From contig DYKN01000002.1 in assembly GCA_020722575.1 (NCBI GenBank), positions 124,001-188,000 of the forward strand: DNA of 64,000 nt, in the 5' to 3' direction. Each line of letters opens with the position of its first letter. Position 1 is the first letter of the stretch. The position numbers and the translations under genes are program-made. Origin of the DNA: Rikenella microfusus (GTDB taxonomy: Bacteria > Bacteroidota > Bacteroidia > Bacteroidales > VadinHA17). The notes below the pieces were generated by a model. The model saw only the letters and a program-made list of their open reading frames with translations. It made no database searches and had not been told where the DNA came from. Shown here piece after piece: positions 57,971-64,000 of the stretch.

Positions 57971-57990
57971 AGGGCTGTCGTCACAGCCCC
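57971..57990. terminator. Bidirectional hairpin terminator
   Basis: GGGCTGT (57972-57978), loop CGTC and ACAGCCC (57983-57989) form a perfect hairpin flanked by A-rich sequence on the left and T-rich sequence on the right. It can end both the plus-strand OstA-like transcript and the minus-strand DUF2795 transcript. Confidence 0.8.
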
Positions 57991-57996
57991 TTAATT

Positions 57997-58218
57997 TTAA
58001 TACTCATCCTCATTAAAGAAAAAATCGTCCTTACTTGGATAGTCGGGCCAGATATCTTCTATACTCTCGTAGATATCACCCTCATCTTCAATTTCCTGAA
58101 GGTTCTCAATTACTTCAAGCGGAGCACCTGACCTGATAGCATAATCGATCAGTTCTTCTTTGGTTGCCGGCCATGGAGCATCCTCAAGTTTTGATGCTAG
58201 TTCAAGTGTCCAGTACAT
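57997..58218 (-). CDS. DUF2795 small acidic protein
   Basis: A 73-residue acidic protein. The start MYWTLELASKLEDAPWPATKEELIDYAIRSGAP matches the DUF2795 family, known from many bacteria with unknown function. It ends in a strongly acidic tail with several Asp, Glu and Phe. It has its own promoter and terminator and appears monocistronic. Confidence 0.85.
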   Translation of the reverse strand: MYWTLELASKLEDAPWPATKEELIDYAIRSGAPLEVIENLQEIEDEGDIYESIEDIWPDYPSKDDFFFNEDEY

Positions 58219-58253
58219 AACTAAGAACTTTTTTTATTATTAAAAAAGGTTTG

Positions 58254-58287
58254 CAAATATAAAAATTTTTAAAATATTTCCTACAAA
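58254..58287 (-). promoter_or_regulatory. Promoter of the DUF2795 gene with -33 and -7 elements
   Basis: On the minus strand TTTG at 58287-58284 is followed after 22 bp by TATATTTG at 58261-58254 and then C. This is the only place in the window where both the -33 TTTG and the -7 TAnnTTTG were found at a suitable spacing. Confidence 0.55.
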
Positions 58288-58308
58288 ATTCAATCAATTA
58301 AATCATTT

Positions 58309-58851
58309 TTAAATAATCCACTTAATTTCTTCATTTCCAGCTTCCTTACACTGATATCTTGAAAGAATAAACAAATAATCAGAAATCCTGTTCAAAAACC
58401 TTATAATAATTTCTGGTACTGTTTCATTTTGAGTCAATCTCAATACTTCCCTTTCAGCCCGGCGGCAAACACATCTTGCTATATTACAATGAGATGATGC
58501 AATATCACCACCTGGAAGGATAAAGGAAGAAAGAGGTTGAAGCTCCATATCAAGCCTGTCGATCTCCTTTTCAACTTTTTCAACACAATCATTATCAGGT
58601 AAAACAATTTTCTGGGCACCGGTTTCCCTGTCAGTTGCCAAGGCAGCAGCACAAGCCATAAGCTGTTTCTGAATGTATATGAGAAAATCGTTATTTTTTT
58701 TGTTACCAATATAACACCTCAGTAATCCTAACCAAGAAATAAGTTCATCAACCGTCCCATATGCTTCAATTTTCTGATGGTGCTTTGGAACGCGTCTCCC
58801 TCCCCTCAACGAGGTTGACCCGTCATCTCCAGTACGAGTATATATTTTCAT
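58309..58851 (-). CDS. PduO-type cob(I)alamin adenosyltransferase
   Basis: The enzyme transfers adenosyl from ATP to cob(I)alamin, making coenzyme B12. The 180-residue product starts with MKIYTRTGDDGSTSLRGG, the ATP-binding N-terminal signature, and has YGTVDELISWLGL near residue 36 and RCVCRRAERE near residue 130 with the conserved Arg residues. I choose ATG 58851; the ATG at 58866 would add five residues. The start region is part of a duplicated 37-bp segment (see the repeat). It lies about 130 bp downstream of the ABC ATPase gene on the same strand. Confidence 0.92.
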   Translation of the reverse strand: MKIYTRTGDDGSTSLRGGRRVPKHHQKIEAYGTVDELISWLGLLRCYIGNKKNNDFLIYIQKQLMACAAALATDRETGAQKIVLPDNDCVEKVEKEIDRLDMELQPLSSFILPGGDIASSHCNIARCVCRRAEREVLRLTQNETVPEIIIRFLNRISDYLFILSRYQCKEAGNEEIKWII

Positions 58852-58868
58852 AGAATATAATGTCAATC
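58832..58868. repeat. 37-bp direct repeat, copy 1, spanning the adenosyltransferase start
   Basis: This copy contains the start codon and first codons of the adenosyltransferase and about 17 bp upstream. Copy 2 at 58908-58944 matches at 35 of 37 positions. The 76-bp period is not a multiple of three. Confidence 0.9.
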
Positions 58869-58907
58869 TCTGTCTGTTGCGTTAAGATTAGGACTAAAGT
58901 CTTAACC

Positions 58908-58944
58908 GTACGAATATATAATTTCATAGAATATAATGTCAATC
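58908..58944. repeat. 37-bp direct repeat, copy 2, upstream decoy of the start region
   Basis: A near-identical copy of 58832-58868 placed 76 bp upstream of the gene start. It includes an ATG at 58927 (minus strand) that opens a short frame out of register with the true gene. Between the copies, GTTAAGA (58881-58887) and TCTTAAC (58900-58906) form a hairpin. Confidence 0.9.
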
Positions 58945-58983
58945 AGGAAACCTGTAAATGGTCTTCCCCGATTAGAGATCCTT

Positions 58984-59694
58984 TCAGACTCCCGTATATT
59001 TCTCATTTTGCATGTCAGAAAAAATCTGACCGTCAAGCAGTCTTACAATACGGGCAGCATGCTTGGCAATATCCTCTTCATGTGTTACCAGCACAATGGT
59101 ATTACCTTTTTTGTGAATATTATCGAGCAGATTCATAATATCCACTGATGTTTTACTATCAAGGTTACCTGTTGGTTCGTCTGCAAGTATCAAGGATGGC
59201 TTATTTACCAGAGCGCGTGCAATAGCAACACGCTGTCTCTGCCCACCCGACAATTCATTTGGCTTATGATGCATACGATCTGCCAGTCCAACCTGAGTTA
59301 ATGTTTCAATAGCCAGTTGTTCCCTCTCAATCTTGGGAACTCCGGCATAAATAAGTGGTAAAGTAACATTTTCAAGTGCCGTATATCTTGGAAGCAAGTT
59401 AAATGTCTGAAATACAAATCCTATCTCCTTGTTTCTTATCTCAGCAAGTCTGTCATCTTCCATCTTACTTACATCTACTCCATTAAGAAAATATTTACCA
59501 CTGGTTGGTGTATCAAGGCAACCAATTAAGTTCATAAGAGTTGACTTTCCTGAACCTGATGGACCCATAATTGCTACATATTCATTCTTGTTTATGATAA
59601 GTGATACTGACCTGAGTGCCCTTACTATTACCGTTCCAATCTGGTAATTCTTAACAATGTCCTCCAGTTCAATAATTTTATTATTTTCATTCAT
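58984..59694 (-). CDS. MacB/LolD-type ABC transporter ATP-binding protein
   Basis: A 236-residue ABC ATPase of the MacB/LolD group: Walker [10 protein letters not shown] near residue 40, Q-loop [24 protein letters not shown] (signature), Walker [12 protein letters not shown] and the switch His in VTHEE. The Q-loop and the NLDS segment mark the FtsE/MacB/LolD class, which powers lipoprotein release or export of peptides with an FtsX-type permease. No permease is encoded beside it in this window, so its partner lies elsewhere and its role is not defined. Confidence 0.92.
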   Translation of the reverse strand: MNENNKIIELEDIVKNYQIGTVIVRALRSVSLIINKNEYVAIMGPSGSGKSTLMNLIGCLDTPTSGKYFLNGVDVSKMEDDRLAEIRNKEIGFVFQTFNLLPRYTALENVTLPLIYAGVPKIEREQLAIETLTQVGLADRMHHKPNELSGGQRQRVAIARALVNKPSLILADEPTGNLDSKTSVDIMNLLDNIHKKGNTIVLVTHEEDIAKHAARIVRLLDGQIFSDMQNEKYTGV

Positions 59695-59768
59695 AAATTT
59701 TGTGATTTTTTAGTCCCCTAAAATAGATTAATAAAGTTAATTGTTAAATTATATTATATTAATATATG

Positions 59769-60560
59769 TTAATATCTTACTACATAGTCAAATTTTGCTA
59801 TTCCCTTTCTGAAAAACAGGATCCCCATTCTAAAAATATCAATTGTTATACTTACATTCTTTTTCTCCTTAATCTCCTGCCATGCTTCATACATTTCCGG
59901 GGAAGAATGAATATCATCAACCACTATTACACTGTCGTTTGTACACATCTCAGATAAAATACTGAAATATCTCAGCAATGAATCTTTCCTGTGGTCTCCG
60001 TCAATAAAAACCAGACCAGGAGTAATGTTTTCTTGCTTGAGTGTATAAAGAACCTCATCAAATTTCCCGGTATATAATTTTATATTGTGATATCGTGCCT
60101 CAATAAAATTTTTTAAAGCAATTTCTGAGATTACCTGACAACCCTCAATTGTATGAACTATAGCCGACGGTGCACCTGATGCAATATACATAGTGCTGAT
60201 ACCCAATGAAGTACCAAGTTCAATAATATTGCTGCCTCCAAATCTCCCGGCCAGTCTATTAAGCAATTTCCCATATTTTGACGGAACAGAAGAATATTTA
60301 ACTATTGAGGATATTTTTCTCATTTTATCTTTAACATGCTTTGACCCTGATCCATAATCTGTTACATTAATAATTGAATTATCTGCCAGCATTTTTCTTC
60401 GGATCTTTTCGATATTAGAGACAATCTGCTGATCAATTTTATTCCTGAAAACTCCGGTAATAATATTGAAAACAAAAGGACTGTGTATTCCGTACCCTCT
60501 CTTATGCGATGAAAATATCTTATATTTCAGATATTTAGGAAGAGTCTTGATTCTGTTCAT
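59769..60560 (-). CDS. Class I SAM-dependent methyltransferase
   Basis: The 263-residue protein has a Rossmann methyltransferase core: IIELGTSLGISTMYIA near residue 107 (SAM motif I), IEGCQVISEIALKNF (motif for the ribose), LVFIDGDHRKDSLLRYF near 185 and VVDDIHSSPEMYEAW near 218. This matches the methyltransferase-24 group related to catechol O-methyltransferases. The substrate is unknown. It is divergent from recG, and its promoter region overlaps that of recG. Confidence 0.85.
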   Translation of the reverse strand: MNRIKTLPKYLKYKIFSSHKRGYGIHSPFVFNIITGVFRNKIDQQIVSNIEKIRRKMLADNSIINVTDYGSGSKHVKDKMRKISSIVKYSSVPSKYGKLLNRLAGRFGGSNIIELGTSLGISTMYIASGAPSAIVHTIEGCQVISEIALKNFIEARYHNIKLYTGKFDEVLYTLKQENITPGLVFIDGDHRKDSLLRYFSILSEMCTNDSVIVVDDIHSSPEMYEAWQEIKEKKNVSITIDIFRMGILFFRKGIAKFDYVVRY

Positions 60561-60594
60561 TTCGATTCTCTTCTTTTAAGTTATGTAAGGTTTG

Positions 60595-60602
60595 CAAAAT
60601 TA
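60595..60602 (-). promoter_or_regulatory. -7 promoter element for the methyltransferase gene
   Basis: On the minus strand TAATTTTG followed by C matches TAnnTTTG, about 35 bp from the start codon. On the plus strand the adjoining TAAGGTTTG (60586-60594) is a one-base-longer variant that could serve recG. Confidence 0.4.
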
Positions 60603-60646
60603 TTTAATTTCGGAGACTTAATTATAGTATACATCCCTTTTTATGC

Positions 60647-62752
60647 ATGAATAATTTTCTGGAGACTGAAATAAAATTTCTTCCGGGTGTTGGACCCAAA
60701 AGGGCTGAACAGCTTAACAAAGAACTTAAGGTATATAACTTCAGAGATCTTCTTTACTACTTTCCATACAGATATGTTGACAGAACAAAATTTTATACTA
60801 TTTCCGAACTCGATCCGGAAATGCAATATGTACAAATTAAAGGAACTATTACAGGATATTTTTATGAAGGAAAAGGAAGTTCCAGAAGGCTTATTGCAGA
60901 ATTTTCTGACATTACAGGGACAATCAGGCTAATATGGTTTAAAGGTACCCGGTGGATTCCCGACTCCTATCCTGCTGGAAAGGAATATGTTATTTTCGGA
61001 AAACCCGGTGTGTTTAACAGTCTCCTGAACATTATTCATCCTGAGATAGAGCTTGCTGAGAAACGAGAAAGCCGGTTAACCTCTGCATTAGAAGCTCAAT
61101 ACAGTACTACCGAACAACTTCGAAGCAATTATATTACATCCAGATTTATTAGTAAAATTATTGGGAATCTCTTTCAAATGATAAATTTCAGGATTCCTGA
61201 AACATTACCTGAGTACATCATTTCAGAATATAACCTTATAGCCTTGCACGATGCGTTGTATAACATTCATTTTCCCCCCAATAATCTTCTGCTTGAAAAA
61301 GCCAGATACCGTCTCAAATTTGAAGAACTTTTTTACATTCAGCTGAATCTTCTGCGTTACAGGATACACAGAAACAAAAATACAAGAGGTTTCGTGTTTT
61401 CAAAAGTCGGAGATCTATTTAACAATTTCTATTTCAACAATCTACCTTTCGAACTTACTTCGGCGCAGAAAAGGGTAATGAAAGAAATAAGAAAGGATCT
61501 CGGATCAGGCAGGCAGATGAACAGGCTTCTGCAGGGAGATGTTGGCAGTGGAAAAACGCTTGTCGCACTGATGGCAATGCTAATAGCTGCCGATAACGGC
61601 TACAAGTCTTGTATAATGGCTCCTACCGAAATACTTGCTTATCAACATTACAGATCTGTAACCAGATTTACCAGTGGACTTGGGATAAAGGTTCTGCTAT
61701 TGACAGGGTCAACAAAAAAAAGCGAAAGGAAACAGATTGAGAAATTCCTTATGGGAGAGGAACCTGTAATACTTATAGGTACTCATGCTCTGATTGAAGA
61801 GAAGGTACAGTTTAACCGACTGGGGCTTGCAATCATTGATGAGCAACATCGGTTCGGAGTGGCTCAAAGAGCAAAACTCTGGGAAAAAAGCTCTGAACCT
61901 CCTCATGTTATGGTTATGACTGCAACACCTATCCCAAGAACTCTTGCAATGACTCTCTATGGTGATCTTGATGTTTCGGTAATAAATGAGATGCCACCTG
62001 GCAGAAAACCAATCAAGACAATGCATTTTTTTGATTCGGAGCGGAGTAAAGTGTTCGCATTCATGCGCAGTCAGATAAAAGAAGGACGTCAAATTTATAT
62101 CGTTTTCCCTTTGATTACCGAATCGGAAAAGCTGGATTACAAAAATCTGGATGAAGGTCTTGAAATTTTATCGCAAGCTTTCCCGCCTCCAGAATATTGT
62201 ATCAGTGTTTTGCATGGAAAAATGACCTCTGCAAATAAAGAGATCTCCATGAAACTTTTCAGGGAGGGTAAAGCACAAATAATGGTTGCAACAACAGTTA
62301 TTGAAGTAGGTGTTGATATACCAAATGCAACTGTTATGGTTATTGAAAGCGCTGAAAGATTCGGACTCTCACAACTTCACCAGCTGAGGGGACGAGTTGG
62401 CAGAGGTGCTGATCAATCATACTGCATATTGATGAGCTCCGAAAAACTATCAAAAGAAGCAGCGGCAAGGATAGAAACAATGGTAAGAACAAATGATGGC
62501 TTCGAAATAGCAGAAGCTGACCTGCGTTTGAGAGGGCCAGGTGATATTGAAGGTACTCAACAAAGCGGAATACCTTTTGACCTTAAAATAAGCAATCTTG
62601 CGAAAGACGGACAACTTATCGAATATGTAAGAAATATTGCCGGCAAAATTCTTGAAAATGATCCAATGCTTGAAAATAATAAAAACAGAGTACTGCTCAA
62701 CGAACTTAACAGGCTCTTTAGCAGAAAATATTCATGGAGCAATATTAGCTAA
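60647..62752 (+). CDS. recG: ATP-dependent DNA helicase RecG
   Basis: RecG regresses stalled forks and moves branched DNA. The 701-residue product has an N-terminal helix-hairpin-helix-like start (FLPGVGPKRAEQL), a wedge/OB domain (about 60-160), Walker A GDVGSGKT at 297-304, DEQHRFGVAQR (motif II), TATPIPRTLA (motif III), and motifs IV-VI with VATTVIEVGVDIPNA and HQLRGRVGRG. The C-terminal tail is normal and the length is typical. The ATG at 60647 matches the conserved N-terminus. It is followed by about 130 bp before the RseC gene. Confidence 0.96.
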   Translation: MNNFLETEIKFLPGVGPKRAEQLNKELKVYNFRDLLYYFPYRYVDRTKFYTISELDPEMQYVQIKGTITGYFYEGKGSSRRLIAEFSDITGTIRLIWFKGTRWIPDSYPAGKEYVIFGKPGVFNSLLNIIHPEIELAEKRESRLTSALEAQYSTTEQLRSNYITSRFISKIIGNLFQMINFRIPETLPEYIISEYNLIALHDALYNIHFPPNNLLLEKARYRLKFEELFYIQLNLLRYRIHRNKNTRGFVFSKVGDLFNNFYFNNLPFELTSAQKRVMKEIRKDLGSGRQMNRLLQGDVGSGKTLVALMAMLIAADNGYKSCIMAPTEILAYQHYRSVTRFTSGLGIKVLLLTGSTKKSERKQIEKFLMGEEPVILIGTHALIEEKVQFNRLGLAIIDEQHRFGVAQRAKLWEKSSEPPHVMVMTATPIPRTLAMTLYGDLDVSVINEMPPGRKPIKTMHFFDSERSKVFAFMRSQIKEGRQIYIVFPLITESEKLDYKNLDEGLEILSQAFPPPEYCISVLHGKMTSANKEISMKLFREGKAQIMVATTVIEVGVDIPNATVMVIESAERFGLSQLHQLRGRVGRGADQSYCILMSSEKLSKEAAARIETMVRTNDGFEIAEADLRLRGPGDIEGTQQSGIPFDLKISNLAKDGQLIEYVRNIAGKILENDPMLENNKNRVLLNELNRLFSRKYSWSNIS

Positions 62753-62851
62753 GATTGACAGGTTTGAAGAAATAATCAATTGAATTTTAGAAAAATAAAC
62801 TATTATAAAAATAAAAATGACAAAAAGCAGAAACTATATTATTTGTAAATA

Positions 62852-62859
62852 TAAATTTG
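62852..62859 (+). promoter_or_regulatory. -7 promoter element for rseC-rnf
   Basis: TAAATTTG followed by CAG matches TAnnTTTG, 24 bp before the ATG at 62884, giving a leader of about 18 nt. Confidence 0.45.
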
Positions 62860-62883
62860 CAGCTTTAAAACTTGGGGAAAAAT

Positions 62884-63303
62884 ATGACTGATAAAGAAAT
62901 TACCCATGAGGGAATTGTAGTATCAGATGCTTCCGGTAAGGTAATGGTGGAAATATCTCCTCATGTCAGTTGTGCTGGCTGTCATGCTTCAAATATTTGC
63001 AATGTTGAGGGAAAAGAGAAGAAAATTCTTATTGTTGAAAATAATGAAAACTCAAATTTTCAACCCGGTACCAGAGTAAAAGTCTCAGTAAGCAGGATAC
63101 AAGGTTATTTCGCTCTTTTCCTGGGATATATACTTCCTCTCCTCATTTTATTGATTTCACTGGTGACTGCTGTAATGCTTTCAGTCGGAGAACTATTTGC
63201 CGGAGTTATCTCTCTTGTTGCTACTGCATTATACTATCTAATACTTTTCCTGTCAGGTAAATCTGTTTCAAAGAAATTTTCTTTTAAAATAAAAACGTTA
63301 TAA
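62884..63303 (+). CDS. RseC/SoxR-reducing-system membrane protein
   Basis: The 139-residue product starts with a soluble region holding a CxGCHASNICN cysteine pattern (four Cys within about 20 residues near residue 30), followed by two transmembrane helices (about 75-97 and 103-125). This matches the RseC/RsxC-associated family found with Rnf electron-transport genes. I use ATG 62884; an upstream TTG at 62872 would add four residues. The next gene, rnfB, begins 4 bp after its stop, so it is the first gene of the Rnf operon. Confidence 0.9.
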   Translation: MTDKEITHEGIVVSDASGKVMVEISPHVSCAGCHASNICNVEGKEKKILIVENNENSNFQPGTRVKVSVSRIQGYFALFLGYILPLLILLISLVTAVMLSVGELFAGVISLVATALYYLILFLSGKSVSKKFSFKIKTL

Positions 63304-63307
63304 ACCG

Positions 63308-64000
63308 ATGAGTCACACAATTCTGTTAACTGTGATTGTTCTTGGTTCAGTTGGGTTAGCTGCTGCTTTAATATTGTTCTTTGTTTCTCAAAAATTTAAG
63401 GTTTATGAAGATCCCAGGATTGACATTATTCAGGAGGCATTACCCGGAGCTAATTGTGGAGGATGCGGTTTTACGGGATGCAGAAATTTTGCCGAAGCGC
63501 TTGTTAAGGCAGAGGATTTGAATGGGTTAAATTGCCCTGTAGGTGGAGCAACATTAATGACGAATATCGCTAAGATACTGGGCAAAGAAGCCGTTGTTAC
63601 CGAACCTCTTGTTGCTGTAGTAAGATGCCAGGGCTCACCTGAATATCGCCAGAGAACATCAGTATATAATGGTGTAAAAGAATGCCGCATTGCACATTCC
63701 TTATATGGTGGTGAAACAGATTGTCAGTATGGTTGCCTTGGTTACGGAGATTGCGTAAGAGCTTGTAAGTTCGATGCAATGTACATGGATGAAGCTACTG
63801 GCCTCCCGGTCATAATAGATGATAAGTGTGTTGCCTGTGGGGCATGTGTGAAGGCCTGCCCCAGAAATATTATAGAACTTCGTAAAAAAGCCAAAAAGGA
63901 CAGAAAGATATACGTTGGATGTGTCAATTGTGATAAAGGTGGACCTGCACGCAAGGCCTGCAAAGTGGCATGCATAGCCTGCAATAAATGCGTTAACGTT
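63308..64000 (+). CDS. rnfB: Electron transport complex subunit RnfB (partial, 3' end outside window)
   Basis: RnfB is the ferredoxin-like subunit of the Rnf complex, which couples ferredoxin:NAD oxidoreduction to sodium or proton pumping at the inner membrane. The visible 231 residues have one N-terminal transmembrane helix, the CGGCGFTGC iron-sulfur motif near residue 50 with a further Cys, then ferredoxin-type clusters with CVACGACVKACP near residue 175 and CVNCDKGGPARKACK and CIACNKC near the right edge. It starts 4 bp after the RseC stop and runs off the right end. Later rnf genes are expected beyond the window. Confidence 0.94.
   Translation, partial: MSHTILLTVIVLGSVGLAAALILFFVSQKFKVYEDPRIDIIQEALPGANCGGCGFTGCRNFAEALVKAEDLNGLNCPVGGATLMTNIAKILGKEAVVTEPLVAVVRCQGSPEYRQRTSVYNGVKECRIAHSLYGGETDCQYGCLGYGDCVRACKFDAMYMDEATGLPVIIDDKCVACGACVKACPRNIIELRKKAKKDRKIYVGCVNCDKGGPARKACKVACIACNKCVNV

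Noticed and set aside
58852..58983. Cobalamin riboswitch upstream of the adenosyltransferase
   Set aside because: No B12-box-like segment was found; the region is explained by the 37-bp duplication and a short hairpin.
1..64000. Mobile elements, phage genes or CRISPR arrays
   Set aside because: No transposase, integrase, phage structural gene, regular repeat-spacer array or cas gene was seen.

Overview
The window is a chromosomal segment of an AT-rich member of the Bacteroidota, most likely a Bacteroidales- or Marinilabiliales-like organism. This rests on gene content: a NagB-like protein fused to a PIG-L deacetylase domain, a sugar kinase fused to a RapZ C-terminal domain, a secreted NagZ-beta-lactamase fusion, an OstA-like protein beside tandem parvulin chaperones, and DUF5063 beside an exonuclease. 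It also rests on a recurring TAnnTTTG(C) promoter element just upstream of many genes, and on the near absence of Shine-Dalgarno sequences. No mobile element, CRISPR array, phage gene or rRNA was seen.

Layout. 1-10.8 kb: a divergent cell-wall sugar salvage locus. The minus strand carries NagB-like/deacetylase, AmgK-like kinase-RapZ and MurU-like uridylyltransferase (cut by the left edge). The plus strand carries a BadF-type amino-sugar kinase, MurQ, NagZ-beta-lactamase and an M14 peptidase. 11-14.3 kb: two tRNA-Leu genes, then aspartokinase and diaminopimelate decarboxylase. 14.3-17.5 kb: two sodium-coupled amino-acid transporters. 17.7-20.9 kb: thrS-infC-rpmI-rplT. 21-23.2 kb: dapB-lepB. 23.6-32.4 kb: a lipoprotein amidohydrolase, a Cys-cluster protein, a beta-propeller-like protein, trmD overlapping a GH106-like lipoprotein, and ornithine aminotransferase.

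32.6-37.6 kb: an M28-PDZ lipoprotein, a membrane protein, an ECF sigma factor, a probable membrane regulator and a DUF4097-like surface protein. 37.7-50.5 kb: cupin plus SSS transporter, MutS2, another M28 peptidase, Tex, RlmI-type methyltransferase, exonuclease, DUF5063 and RecQ. 50.7-57.9 kb: guaB, three SurA/PpiC-like envelope proteins and an OstA-like protein. 58-64 kb: a DUF2795 protein, cobalamin adenosyltransferase, an ABC ATPase, a methyltransferase, RecG, RseC and the start of RnfB (cut by the right edge).

The first 10.8 kb is the most interesting part. NagZ is predicted to free GlcNAc and MurNAc outside the cytoplasm. The BadF kinase and MurQ then form a 6-phosphate route, while the AmgK-like kinase and MurU form a 1-phosphate route straight to UDP-MurNAc. 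Two fusions sit where the routes branch. One is a kinase carrying the RapZ domain known in E. coli to sense GlcN6P. The other is a NagB-like domain, lacking a catalytic Glu, joined to a deacetylase domain with intact metal ligands. The roles proposed for these fusions are inference.
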